Shown: positions 1-7,717 of the stretch, piece after piece | Position numbering within the stretch: the stretch's first letter is position 1 | Layout of the letters: the number at the start of each line of letters is the position of its first letter | NCBI GenBank assembly: GCA_002315975.1 | Contig: DCIK01000015.1 | Span: 126,087 to 165,501 of the forward strand | Length of the DNA: 39,415 nt | Direction: 5' to 3' | From: Clostridiales bacterium UBA1728 | Lineage (GTDB): Bacteria > Bacillota > Clostridia > Oscillospirales > Oscillospiraceae | Position numbers and translations under genes: made by a program | The notes under the pieces: generated by a model | The model's database searches: none | Seen by the model: only the letters and a program-made list of their open reading frames with translations | Told to the model about the DNA's origin: nothing

Positions 1-230
1 TGCCCGTCCTCGGAATGACGGAGGTCGATATCCAGCGTGGGAAGAAGCGGCACAACCTCGTCAGCGTTCTCCGGCGAAATGCCGGAGCGGAAGGCAGCCA
101 GACCCACCGTGCGGTAGATGGCTCCGGTATCCACATAAAGAAAAGCGAAGCGTTTGGCGCACTCCTTGGCAAGGGTGCTCTTTCCCGCACCGGAGGGGCC
201 GTCAATGGCGACGCTGTATACTCTTTCCAT
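1..230 (-). CDS. cmk: Cytidylate kinase, 5' part only (runs off the left edge)
   Basis: Only the first 76 codons are in the window. Cytidylate kinase phosphorylates CMP and dCMP with ATP in cytoplasmic pyrimidine salvage. The N-terminus reads MERVYSVAIDGPSGAGKST, which contains the P-loop GPSGAGKS typical of Cmk. It is followed by the family pattern of a short helix and YVDTGAIYRT, the CMP-binding start region. The start ATG at 228-230 is preceded by a GGAGAG ribosome binding site at 235-240. Upstream lies the HI0933-type flavoprotein gene on the same strand; that gene pair is common in Clostridia (family knowledge). Here the two are separated by a 229-bp repeat element, which may have changed how cmk is expressed. 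Confidence 0.93.
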   Translation of the reverse strand, partial: MERVYSVAIDGPSGAGKSTLAKECAKRFAFLYVDTGAIYRTVGLAAFRSGISPENADEVVPLLPTLDIDLRHSEDG

Positions 231-254
231 AATACTCTCCTATATGTTGTTGGC

Positions 255-483
255 GTTAGGCGATTAAAAAAGTGCTCACCAGAGTTATTTCGTTAGCCTC
301 GTAGAGTTTGCGAGCCGCAGCTCGCAAAAAAATTTAATCATTTTTGGGCGAGCTTTGCCCGCCTGAAAATACCATGAGGCGCACTCTATTGGTGCGCCCT
401 CGCATCGACCAAGGCGGCAGAGCCGCCGCGATAAATGCGAGTGTCTTTTCTCGATTGTAAAACGGAGTTTTGCAATCGATTAA
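255..483. repeat. MITE-like structured repeat, copy 1
   Basis: This non-coding 229-bp element recurs in reverse orientation at 37983-38279. Shared blocks include AAAGTGCTCACCAGA near one end, CCCGCCTGAAAATACCATG followed by AGGCGCACTCT and GCCCTCGCATCG in the middle, and a terminal hairpin CTCGATTGTAAAAC/GTTTTGCAATCG at 450-479. It is flanked by an exact 8-bp direct repeat TTGTTGGC at 247-254 and 484-491, as expected for a target-site duplication. The ends are imperfect inverted repeats (GCGATTAAAA against the complement of TTTTGCAATCG). No ORF in it looks real. It sits between the flavoprotein gene and cmk. Confidence 0.7.
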
Positions 484-1703
484 TTGTTGGCAGCGCAAAC
501 GGCGGTGCTCCAGGCAATCTGCAGGTTGAAGCCGCCGGTGTAGCCGTCAAGATCCAGAATCTCTCCGGCGAAGAAGAGTCCCGGTACAATTTTCGATTCC
601 ATGGTCTTGGGGTTGACCTCGCTGACATCCACCCCGCCGGCGGTAATGATGGCCTCCTCCACGGGACGGAGCGCAACCACATTCAGCGCAAAGTGCTTGA
701 TGAGCTCGCCCAGTGCCATACGCTGCTGGCGGGTAATGGCATTCACGCGGGTTTCGGGGTCGATGCCGCTGCGGCGAATGATCACGGGGATGAGCTTCTG
801 CGGCAGGAGCGCGTCCAGAGAATTTTTGAAGCAGCGGTTCAGATTCTCGCCGAAATCCCGAAGCAGACGCTCGTCCAGCTTCTCCGGGGTCAGGCCGGGC
901 TTCAGATCGATGCTCAGACGGTAGCTGTCCTTTTCGTGCATATGTACGCTGGCAGAGAGCACCAGCGGGCCGGACACACCAAAATGGGTGAAGAGCATTT
1001 CGCCCAGCTCCTCGTAGATGAGCTTATCGCCCCGGTAGGCTCTCAGCGTGACATTGCGGAGGGAAAGCCCCTGCAGCTCCTCGCAGTCAGGGGCAGCCTC
1101 CAGCGGGATCAGCGAGGCCACAGGCTCCACGATGCTGTGACCGAGCATCTTCGCAAGGGTGTAACCGTCACCTGTGGAGCCGGTGAGGGGGTAGGAAAGA
1201 CCGCCTGTACAGAGAATGACCGCAGGCGCAGAAAAGCTGCCCTTGTCGGTTTTCACGCCGCTGACAGCGTCATTCTCCGTGAGGATGGCCTGGGCTCTGG
1301 CCCGCTCCACCTTCACGCCGCCCTCGTCCATGGCGCGGCGCAGGGCATGGACAATGTCTGCAGACTTATCGGAAACGGGAAAAACCCGGTCTCCCCGCTC
1401 CACCTTCAGCGCCACGCCGCGGCTTTCAAACCAGGCCTCGGTATCCTCGGGCGTAAAGCGGTAGAGGGCGGATTTCAGGAACTTGGGGTTGCGGACGATG
1501 CTCTTGAGAAAGGTCGGGCAGTCGCAGTGGTTGGTCACATTGCAGCGACCCTTGCCGGTGATGCGGAGCTTTCGGCCGCATTCCTTTTCCGGCTCCAGAA
1601 CCGTGACTCTCTTCCCCAGTGCGGAGGCTGTGGCGGCAGCCATCATCCCGGCCGCACCGCCGCCGATGATAATGACATCAGCCGTCGAGCTTTTCGTAGA
1701 CAT
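480..1703 (-). CDS. HI0933/BaiN-family NAD(P)/FAD-dependent oxidoreductase
   Basis: The 407-residue protein opens with a Rossmann FAD-binding motif (DVIIIGGGAAGMMAA, about residues 9-23). It continues with the family signature GRKLRITGKGRCNVTN (about 43-58) and ends with GGFNLQIAWST. These are hallmarks of the HI0933 flavoprotein family, whose physiological substrate is mostly unknown. A longer in-frame start at 1781 exists, but ATG 1703 has GGAG placed 9 nt upstream and begins right at the FAD motif, so 1703 is chosen. It overlaps the end of the RpiR gene by 26 nt, so translation may be coupled. The C-terminus is odd: the stop codon TAA (480-482) lies inside the inserted repeat element, so the last residues may be altered from the ancestral protein. 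Confidence 0.88.
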   Translation of the reverse strand: MSTKSSTADVIIIGGGAAGMMAAATASALGKRVTVLEPEKECGRKLRITGKGRCNVTNHCDCPTFLKSIVRNPKFLKSALYRFTPEDTEAWFESRGVALKVERGDRVFPVSDKSADIVHALRRAMDEGGVKVERARAQAILTENDAVSGVKTDKGSFSAPAVILCTGGLSYPLTGSTGDGYTLAKMLGHSIVEPVASLIPLEAAPDCEELQGLSLRNVTLRAYRGDKLIYEELGEMLFTHFGVSGPLVLSASVHMHEKDSYRLSIDLKPGLTPEKLDERLLRDFGENLNRCFKNSLDALLPQKLIPVIIRRSGIDPETRVNAITRQQRMALGELIKHFALNVVALRPVEEAIITAGGVDVSEVNPKTMESKIVPGLFFAGEILDLDGYTGGFNLQIAWSTAVCAANN

Positions 1704-2541
1704 CGTATTCACTCCAGATTTTTTCCAGCTTGTGATAGGTATCGGAGAGACTGTCGGGTCGCTGGTAGCCCACCGCCACAATAAGGGCGTTGATGAGGCT
1801 CATGGGAGCCACAAGGGAATCCAGGAACGACACCATGTCGCTCTTGGCAAAAAGGACGATATCCGCCACGCCCACAAAGGGACTGCTCTCGCCGTCGGTG
1901 ATGCCGATGGCGGTGGCGCCGGTGGACTTGGCAAACTCCATGGCCTTGATGGTCTTGGAGCTGTAGCGGGGATAGGAGATGCCGATAAACACATCCCCCA
2001 CGCCGATACGGAAGACCTGCTCGTAAACCTCACTGACGGAGGTATCGTGGATGAGACGAACATTATCCAGCATCTGATTGAGATAGAAGCCCATGAAGCT
2101 GGCCAGAGAGGTGGAGGAACGGGTACCCACAATGTAAATGGTTTTTGCGTCCAGAATGGCCTGCACGGCGGCATTGAAGCTGTTCTGGTCAATCTCCTGC
2201 AGGGTGATCTGGAGTTTTTCAATATCGGCTCCCAGGGTGCTTTCGAGGATGTTATCGTGACCGATGGTTTCCTTGGCGACCTCAATGCGCTGCACAGCCG
2301 TCAGCCGGTTGCGCACCATGTCCTGCATGGCTCTGCGCATCCCGGGGTAGCCGTCGTAGCCCAGGTCAGAGGCAAAGCGCACCACGGTAGATTCGCTGAC
2401 GCCGACCATGCGGCCCAGCTTGTCCGCGGTCATAAAAGCAGCTTTGTCATAGTTCTCGGAAATGAATTTCGCGATCTGCTTCTGCCCCTTGGAGAGGTGC
2501 TTCATCTCCTTATTGATAAGGGCTAAAATATCTCGTTCCAT
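1678..2541 (-). CDS. MurR/RpiR-family transcriptional regulator (HTH + SIS)
   Basis: The 287-residue protein has an N-terminal HTH_6 domain with the recognition region SESTVVRFASDLGYDGYP (about residues 49-66). A SIS sugar-phosphate isomerase fold follows (about 110-240), containing IYIVGTRSSTSLASF and DVFIGISYPRYSSKTIKAM. RpiR proteins are cytoplasmic DNA-binding regulators that sense phosphosugars such as MurNAc-6-P. No sugar transporter or catabolic gene lies beside it, so its target cannot be read from context. The ATG at 2539-2541 follows GGAGGAAGCT. A plausible promoter lies 40-70 nt upstream. The 3' end overlaps the flavoprotein start. Confidence 0.88.
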   Translation of the reverse strand: MERDILALINKEMKHLSKGQKQIAKFISENYDKAAFMTADKLGRMVGVSESTVVRFASDLGYDGYPGMRRAMQDMVRNRLTAVQRIEVAKETIGHDNILESTLGADIEKLQITLQEIDQNSFNAAVQAILDAKTIYIVGTRSSTSLASFMGFYLNQMLDNVRLIHDTSVSEVYEQVFRIGVGDVFIGISYPRYSSKTIKAMEFAKSTGATAIGITDGESSPFVGVADIVLFAKSDMVSFLDSLVAPMSLINALIVAVGYQRPDSLSDTYHKLEKIWSEYDVYEKLDG

Positions 2542-2580
2542 AGCTTCCTCCGTGCGAAAACCTGTAATCCCATTACGATA

Positions 2581-2609
2581 AGTTTATGCCAAGAAGAGAA
2601 AAAATGCAA
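2581..2609 (-). promoter_or_regulatory. Candidate sigma-A promoter for the RpiR gene
   Basis: Reading the minus strand, a -35 TTGCAT (2604-2609) and -10 TAAACT (2581-2586) are separated by exactly 17 nt. The -10 is imperfect. The 112-nt gap between rluB and the RpiR gene is AT-rich and contains no other obvious signal. Confidence 0.4.
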
Positions 2610-2653
2610 GAGCTAATTCACGATAATTCATAATAATGTAAAAAATCAGACAG

Positions 2654-3361
2654 TTATGTGAGGGAATGCAGGTAGTCTATCTCGTCTTTGGAAAGTTTTC
2701 GCCATTTTCCTGCAGGAAGCTCTCCCAACTGAATCTCGCCCTGACGGATGCGCCGCAGACGCAGCACCTCCAGCTCGCAAAGGGCACACATACGGCGGAT
2801 TTCCCGATTTTTACCCTCTCGGATGGTCATGGACAGCTCAGCCATATCCGCAGAGGCTCGAACGATGCTTACCTCAGCGCCCTGAAAGGAAGTGCCGTCC
2901 GTGTCGGTCAGGGGTTTTCTGAGCTTTTCGGCGGCAGCGGAAAAGTCCCTGCCGCGCACCTTCACCAGATAGGTTTTCGGAACCTGATGGGAGGGGTGCA
3001 TCAGCGCATTGGCCACCGCCCCGTCATCGGTCATGATGAGCAGACCCTCGCTGTCAAAGTCCAGCCTGCCCACGGGATAGAGACGCACGCCCGCATCCGC
3101 CACCAGCTCCGCTACGGTGGGACGGCCCTTCTCATCGCTGAGGGTGGTCACATAGCCCTTGGGCTTATGGAGCAGCACATAGCAGCGCTCCGCCGCCACA
3201 GAGACGAGCTTCCCGTCCACGCAGACGGTATCGCCCTCCTCGCAGCCGTCGCCCAAAGAGGCCACAGCGCCGTTGACGCTGACGCGCCCGGCTTCGATCC
3301 ACTTCTCCGCCTCCCGCCGGGAGCAGAGCCCCGCAGCGGAGAGATATTTCTGTAAACGCAT
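2654..3361 (-). CDS. rluB: rRNA pseudouridine synthase, RsuA/RluB/RluE/RluF family
   Basis: This 235-residue enzyme would isomerise specific uridines in ribosomal RNA to pseudouridine. The N-terminus (MRLQKYLSAAGLCSRREAEKWI) is an S4 RNA-binding domain. The catalytic core contains LYPVGRLDFDSEGLLIMTDDG (about residues 95-115), with the catalytic Asp in GRLD followed by FDSEGL. The C-terminal part carries REGKNREIRRMC. Family membership is clear; the exact target (23S U2605-like for RluB) is assumed from the usual Firmicutes neighbourhood beside scpAB and dacF. The start at 3361 has AAGGA upstream, 12 nt after the end of dacF, which suggests one operon. Confidence 0.88.
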   Translation of the reverse strand: MRLQKYLSAAGLCSRREAEKWIEAGRVSVNGAVASLGDGCEEGDTVCVDGKLVSVAAERCYVLLHKPKGYVTTLSDEKGRPTVAELVADAGVRLYPVGRLDFDSEGLLIMTDDGAVANALMHPSHQVPKTYLVKVRGRDFSAAAEKLRKPLTDTDGTSFQGAEVSIVRASADMAELSMTIREGKNREIRRMCALCELEVLRLRRIRQGEIQLGELPAGKWRKLSKDEIDYLHSLT

Positions 3362-3373
3362 TTTCGCTTTTCC

Positions 3374-4384
3374 TTACTCCGCCGGATACAGCGGTATTTT
3401 CTCCGAAGCGTCCCCTGCTGTGATGCACAGATAGCCGATCTTTCGATCTGCGGCAAGCGGGGCAAACACAAAGGGCTCCAGGAACAGTTTCATTTCCAGC
3501 TCTGCGCCTTTGGGCAGACAATAGGTAACCGGGTCGCGCACCGCAGCTCCGATGGTCGATTGACTCCCAGCGATGAGGGGAATCCTGCCCTGCTCGCCCT
3601 CAATGGTGGTGCACGCATAGTTCTCATAGGCCCAGTCGTAGAGTGCGGCGTGATCCTTCCAATCCTGCCGATCGTTCAGCGTTACGCAGATGAGCCGCAG
3701 ACCGTCCCGCTCACAGGCACTCACCAGGCAGCGCCCCGCCGTCATGGTATAGCCCGTCTTGCCGCCGCATACACCCTCGCAGGTTTTCAGCAGCTTATTA
3801 TGGTTCCGCAGACTTCGTCCCGCCGCCACAGCCGTGTAGCTGCCCGAGATGCGGCAGAAGTCTTCGTTTTTCAGACACTCGCGCATCAGCACGGCCAGAT
3901 CCGCGGCCGAAGTGAAGTGCTCTTCGGCATGGAGGCCGTTTGGGTTTACATAATGAGTATGATTCAGACAGAGCTCTGCTGCTTTCTCGTTCATGAGCTG
4001 CACAAAAGTCTCCACATCCCCGGCGCAATGCTCGGCAAGGGCGATTGCCGCATCGTTGCCGGAGGCGAGGAGCAGACCGTAGAGCAGTTCCTCCACGCTG
4101 AGACTCTCGCCTTCCCGAAGATACATGGACGAACCCTCTGTCCCGGCGGCATTGGCACTGACCGTAACGCTTTCGTCAAGGCGGCAGCGCTGCAGCACCA
4201 CAAGCGCTGTCATGAGCTTTGTGGTACTGGCCATAGGGAGCGCTTCGTCCTCGTTATGGGCATAGAGCACTTCCCCACCGTCTGCGCTGATGACGATGGC
4301 AGCCTTGGCGCTGTCGCTGCAGACGGCGGATACAGGCAGGGAAAGCAGGAGCAGCAGAGCGCAGAAAAAAACGGTTTTCTTCAA
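3374..4384 (-). CDS. dacF: D-alanyl-D-alanine carboxypeptidase (penicillin-binding protein 5/DacF type)
   Basis: The protein trims the terminal D-Ala from peptidoglycan stem peptides outside the membrane. The three serine-carboxypeptidase motifs are present: SxxK as S53TTK56, SGN as S108GN110, and KTG as K209TG211. A Sec signal peptide opens the protein (MKKTVFFCALLLLLSLPVSA). The longest ORF would start at 4405, but a TTG at 4384 has AAGGGTGG 8 nt upstream and gives a textbook signal peptide, so that start (336 aa) is preferred. The gene lies just after the GerW gene; DacF-type enzymes shape spore cortex in Bacillus, and this context supports a sporulation link (inference). Confidence 0.87.
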   Translation of the reverse strand: MKKTVFFCALLLLLSLPVSAVCSDSAKAAIVISADGGEVLYAHNEDEALPMASTTKLMTALVVLQRCRLDESVTVSANAAGTEGSSMYLREGESLSVEELLYGLLLASGNDAAIALAEHCAGDVETFVQLMNEKAAELCLNHTHYVNPNGLHAEEHFTSAADLAVLMRECLKNEDFCRISGSYTAVAAGRSLRNHNKLLKTCEGVCGGKTGYTMTAGRCLVSACERDGLRLICVTLNDRQDWKDHAALYDWAYENYACTTIEGEQGRIPLIAGSQSTIGAAVRDPVTYCLPKGAELEMKLFLEPFVFAPLAADRKIGYLCITAGDASEKIPLYPAE

Positions 4385-4441
4385 AATAAGCACCACCCTT
4401 GTCAAATTGGGCGATGCTTATTCTGTGGAACAAAAATGGAT

Positions 4442-4816
4442 TTATTCTTTTTTCACGTACTTGTCCACCAGAGTCTCGGCTTTGTCGATGAGCTCCGGGA
4501 GCATTTCGATCACGCGCTCCACCGTATTGGTGGGAGCGGAAGAGACATTGATCATGCGGCACACGCCGTCCTTGATGATGAGGAAGCCCACAGGCTCCAC
4601 CCGTACACCGGCTCCGCTGCCGCCCACATAGCTCTTGCCTTTGCCCACATCGCCGCTGCCGCCGGTGCCGAAGCCGAAGCTCACCCGGGAGATGGGGATA
4701 GCGGTGATGCCGTCAGGAGTGATGATGGGCTCACCCACCATGGTGTTGGTGTCTACAAGCTGCTTGATCCTGGTCATGGTAACATCCATGAGCTCGCCGA
4801 TTCTGTTTTCTTCCAT
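4442..4816 (-). CDS. ytfJ: GerW/YtfJ-family sporulation protein
   Basis: The 124-residue protein matches the YtfJ (GerW) family. It has an N-terminal helix (MEENRIGELMDVTMTRIKQL), the conserved VGEPIITPDGITAIPISRVSFGFG stretch, a glycine-rich segment with GGSGAGVRVEPVGFL, and a C-terminal helix. In Bacillus subtilis the protein is made in the forespore and is needed for normal germination. It starts 3 nt after ytfI, the same pairing seen in Bacillus, and precedes dacF. It is good evidence that the organism forms endospores or descends from a spore former. Confidence 0.9.
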   Translation of the reverse strand: MEENRIGELMDVTMTRIKQLVDTNTMVGEPIITPDGITAIPISRVSFGFGTGGSGDVGKGKSYVGGSGAGVRVEPVGFLIIKDGVCRMINVSSAPTNTVERVIEMLPELIDKAETLVDKYVKKE

Positions 4817-4819
4817 GGT

Positions 4820-5431
4820 CTAATTCCTTTCTTCTTCCGTGGTGGTTTTTTTCTGCTGATGCTTCCAGCGCCGGTAATCAACAAAGAGGGCTAAGCGGAC
4901 AGCGATGAGTTTATAGAGACGAACGGTCAGCAAAAGCCGTCCATCCAAAGTGATTTCTTCGTTGACAAAATCCGGAGAGATAATTACATCCAGTTTTTTC
5001 ACTCGGAGGAGCTCCGTGTTAAAGAGAATCTCCGCAGCGGCGTTGGCGTAGTTGAGCGACATGGCCGTATCGTAGGGGTCTCTTGTGCCTATGCTCAAAT
5101 GGAGCTTCAACACATCAATTTCCAGGGCGCGGAAAAAGCGTCCCAATGTCTTAACGGCCAGCTCTGCCAACTCCGGGAGCTGCTGCAGCGGCGGCAGCGT
5201 AAGCTTTCGTTTTTCCTTTGGGGGCTTCTCATTCCGGGGCGTCTCGCTTTTCTCTTCGCCCTTCTCATCGCTCTTTTCTTCGCTCTTATTCAGCAGCTGA
5301 ATGCGGAAGAAGCTGAAGAAGCTAAAGTGCAGACGAAGGGAAAACTGCTTTTCTGAGTAGCGCAGGTCCACGCCGTAGCGGGAAAAGAGCAGAATCAGAA
5401 GCAGCAAAAGGAAGCCGTAGAGAACAATCAT
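4820..5431 (-). CDS. ytfI: DUF2953 (YtfI-like) membrane-anchored protein
   Basis: The 203-residue protein begins with one hydrophobic segment (MIVLYGFLLLLLILLFSRYG). A charged, lysine/glutamate-rich linker follows (about residues 50-78). The rest is a domain matching DUF2953, with LEIDVLKLHLSIGTRDPYDTAMSLNYANAAAEIL near the middle. Its biochemical role is unknown. In Bacillus ytfI lies directly beside ytfJ, as it does here, so a sporulation role is likely but inferred. A strong GGAGGGG site precedes the ATG. The gene follows scpB by 12 nt. Confidence 0.8.
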   Translation of the reverse strand: MIVLYGFLLLLLILLFSRYGVDLRYSEKQFSLRLHFSFFSFFRIQLLNKSEEKSDEKGEEKSETPRNEKPPKEKRKLTLPPLQQLPELAELAVKTLGRFFRALEIDVLKLHLSIGTRDPYDTAMSLNYANAAAEILFNTELLRVKKLDVIISPDFVNEEITLDGRLLLTVRLYKLIAVRLALFVDYRRWKHQQKKTTTEEERN

Positions 5432-5443
5432 GCTCTCCCCTCC

Positions 5444-6022
5444 TCACTCTTCGGAATGCTCGGTTTTCTCTTCAATGGCCATGCGCAGGGCGGCGCGACC
5501 CTCATCCTCGCTGATATTGGGCAGGGGCGGCAGCTCATCGAGAGAGCGCAGTCCCATAATGCGCAGGAAATCTTCAGTCGTGCCGAAAAGTGTAGGCCGT
5601 CCGGGCGCTTCCAGCTTGCCCTTGGGCTCGATGAGTCCCCGCTCCGTCAGGAAGGAGACCGTATAGGAGCTGTCTACGCCGCGAACCTTTTCAATGTAGC
5701 TGCGGGTGCAGGGCTGATGATAGGCCACAATGGAGAGGGCCTCCAACGCCGCCGGGGAAAGGCGGGCATTGCGCCGCTTTTCAAGGGCGCGGATCACCAT
5801 GTCCGAGTAGTCAGGCGCTGTCACAAGCTGAAGTCTGTCCTCCAATCGGATCAGGCGCAGACCGCGCTTTCCTTCGCTGAGGGCAGTGCCCAGCGCCAGA
5901 GCGGCATCCTCCAGCTTACCCAGATCGGTGTCCAGCACCAGAGCCAGACGCTCCATTTCCATGCTGTCACCGGCAGCGAAAAGAATCGCCTCCAGAGCAG
6001 CGCTCAGTTCAGTTGTTTCCAT
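5444..6022 (-). CDS. scpB: Segregation and condensation protein B
   Basis: ScpB (192 aa) is a winged-helix partner of ScpA and SMC in the bacterial condensin that compacts and segregates chromosomes. The family motif LEALSIVAYHQPCTRSYIEKVRGVDSSY is present around residues 93-120. It is followed by LTERGLIEPKGKLEAPGRPTLFGTTEDFLR, the conserved second winged helix. Length is normal. The gene overlaps the end of scpA by 14 nt, the usual coupled arrangement. Confidence 0.95.
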   Translation of the reverse strand: METTELSAALEAILFAAGDSMEMERLALVLDTDLGKLEDAALALGTALSEGKRGLRLIRLEDRLQLVTAPDYSDMVIRALEKRRNARLSPAALEALSIVAYHQPCTRSYIEKVRGVDSSYTVSFLTERGLIEPKGKLEAPGRPTLFGTTEDFLRIMGLRSLDELPPLPNISEDEGRAALRMAIEEKTEHSEE

Positions 6023-6788
6023 TGTTTTCCCCTTTCGCCTCGCCGGCGCAGACCGTCCAGCTTTCCCCCTGCCTTTGCAGATACATCATGCCGTCGTGGC
6101 AGAGCTCTAAAAGACTCAGCAGCGTGGCCACCAGCTCGCTGCGGCTCCGGCAGATGCCGTAGAGCTCCTGCAGCGGAATCCGGGGTCGAAGCTGCAGCAG
6201 CGTGAGGAGCTCGTCGCTTTTCTCCTGAATGCCGTAGACGAAGGGCTGGGGAATTGCCCGCAGGAGACGGGCATCCTCGCTCTCCTTTTCCTCCCCGCCG
6301 ATGCGCAGGAGCAGCTGCACCATGCTGCCGAGGATGTCCTCGGCGGTGAAATGATACTCCCGCTTCCCGGGGATGGGCATGGGCTCCTTCACATGGAGCT
6401 TCAGCCCCTCAGCGCTGCGCTCGGCAAGCCGGGGCGAAACCTGCCGGATAGCGGCAAGCGCGTCCCGATCCTGCAGCTTTTCCAGCTGCTGCACCAGTTC
6501 GGCAAGCTCGCTGACCTCCTCTTTATCGGAGGTCAGGAGCATACGGGTCTTGATATAGGTGAGCTGGGAGGCCATCTGTACAAATTCGCTGGCCACATCC
6601 AGATTCAGCTCCTGCTGCTCATGAAGCCAGTCCAGATACTGATCCAGCAGCAGGGAAATCTGAATATCCCGAATCTCTATTTTGTTTTTGGACAGAAGCA
6701 TCAGGATAACGTCCAGAGGCCCTGTAAAGTCCTCATAGTCATCCTTGTTCCTGACCACCGAAGAAAGGTGGTAGCTGGGTTCCTGCAT
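6009..6788 (-). CDS. scpA: Segregation and condensation protein A
   Basis: ScpA (259 aa) is the kleisin subunit linking SMC heads. The N-terminal kleisin motif is clear (DFTGPLDVILMLLSKNKIEIRDIQISLLLDQYLDWL). It continues with the helix containing ASEFVQMASQLTYIKTRMLL. The C-terminus has the short winged-helix segment typical of the family. The ATG has AAAGGATC upstream. It appears to head the run scpA-scpB-ytfI-ytfJ-dacF-rluB. The 257-nt gap upstream holds a palindromic repeat element and no clear consensus promoter. Confidence 0.95.
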   Translation of the reverse strand: MQEPSYHLSSVVRNKDDYEDFTGPLDVILMLLSKNKIEIRDIQISLLLDQYLDWLHEQQELNLDVASEFVQMASQLTYIKTRMLLTSDKEEVSELAELVQQLEKLQDRDALAAIRQVSPRLAERSAEGLKLHVKEPMPIPGKREYHFTAEDILGSMVQLLLRIGGEEKESEDARLLRAIPQPFVYGIQEKSDELLTLLQLRPRIPLQELYGICRSRSELVATLLSLLELCHDGMMYLQRQGESWTVCAGEAKGENNGNN

Positions 6789-6884
6789 ATTTGAAATGAT
6801 CCTTTGTTGATTTAGGAAAGTAAAAGTCTAGAAAGTTGTAGTTGCCTCCATGTACAGGCTTATTCTACGAAACCTCGCAAGACC

Positions 6885-6993
6885 GTAGGGCACGGCCTCC
6901 CGGCCGTGCCGTGTGGGACAAGAACCATGTCCGTTTTATCCGGACAAAGCAGGACTCGCAGGCCTTCGGCACGGCCAGGAGGCCGCGCCCTAC
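6885..6993. repeat. ~108-bp palindromic REP-like element, copy A
   Basis: Two inverted 26-bp arms, at 6885-6910 (GTAGGGCACGGCCTCCCGG and on to CCGTGCC) and 6968-6993, enclose a 57-nt centre. The centre contains its own hairpin (TGTCCG/CGGACA). The whole unit, centre included, matches the reverse complement of 27222-27329. It lies in the scpA-M50 intergenic gap. Such GC-rich palindromes are common in gut Clostridia genomes; their origin is usually unknown. The remainder of the 6789-7045 gap shows nothing else firm. Confidence 0.75.
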
Positions 6994-7045
6994 ACCGACA
7001 TGAATACGATTGCTTTTACCAAGTCCATATATTGAACTAACACCT

Positions 7046-7717
7046 TCAGGAAACAAGACCGTAGCTCCACTCTGCCAGAGGAAAGAGCCTGTCAAAAAGC
7101 CAGGAGGTGGCAGAGGAAAGCGGTGTGCGGAGTATGCCTGTGGAGAGCAGCGCCACCAGCAATAGCATACCGTAACGCTCATAACGCATGAGCTTTGCAT
7201 AGGCCTCATCACTGAGCACGGAGAAGAGCACCTTGCTGCCGTCCAGCGGCGGTATGGGGATGAGGTTGAACACACCCAGAGACAGGGAGAGATAAGCGCC
7301 GGTGGCCACAACATCCACCGCGAACTTACCGACACCGCCCCCGGCAAGGGGAAAGAGCAGGCCGTAGAGCAGCAGCAGCAGCGCACTGAGCAGTATGCTG
7401 GTGACGGGACCCGCCAGCGCGGTGATAGCCATACCCCGTTTGGGGTTTTTGAAGCGGTACATATTGATGGGGACGGGCCTGGCCCAGCCGAAGCGAAAGG
7501 CCACCATCATCACAAGCCCCATGGGGTCAATGTGGTGCAGGGGGTTAAAGCTCAGTCTGCCCATATCCTTTGCGGTGGTATCCCCCATCAGAAGAGCCGC
7601 AAAGCCGTGCCCCATCTCATGAAGGGTAATGCAGAGGAGCGCCGGGAGGATTCGCCGGAGAATATCGGTAAGCACAGACCAGTCCAGCCCTGCCCAGATC
7701 GATTTCAAAACATCCAT
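7046..7717 (-). CDS. Site-2-protease-family (M50) intramembrane metallopeptidase
   Basis: The 223-residue membrane protein carries the zinc motif HEMGH (H33, E34, H37) in its first hydrophobic segment. The second M50 motif appears as NLIPIPPLDGSKVL near residue 150, where the Asp is the third zinc ligand. Several further hydrophobic segments follow. Members of this short subfamily lack a PDZ domain, and their substrates are mostly unknown. The start codon overlaps the engB stop by one base (TGATG), so it is probably translated together with engB at the end of the tig-clpP-clpX-lon-engB run. Confidence 0.88.
   Translation of the reverse strand: MDVLKSIWAGLDWSVLTDILRRILPALLCITLHEMGHGFAALLMGDTTAKDMGRLSFNPLHHIDPMGLVMMVAFRFGWARPVPINMYRFKNPKRGMAITALAGPVTSILLSALLLLLYGLLFPLAGGGVGKFAVDVVATGAYLSLSLGVFNLIPIPPLDGSKVLFSVLSDEAYAKLMRYERYGMLLLVALLSTGILRTPLSSATSWLFDRLFPLAEWSYGLVS

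Noticed and set aside
435..1784. A 449-codon plus-strand ORF across the flavoprotein gene
   Set aside because: It is a shadow frame of a GC-rich minus-strand gene: no ribosome binding site, His/Gly/Arg-rich product with no family pattern, while the opposite strand has full FAD motifs. The same applies to the long plus-strand ORFs opposite tig, clpX, lon and the ABC genes.
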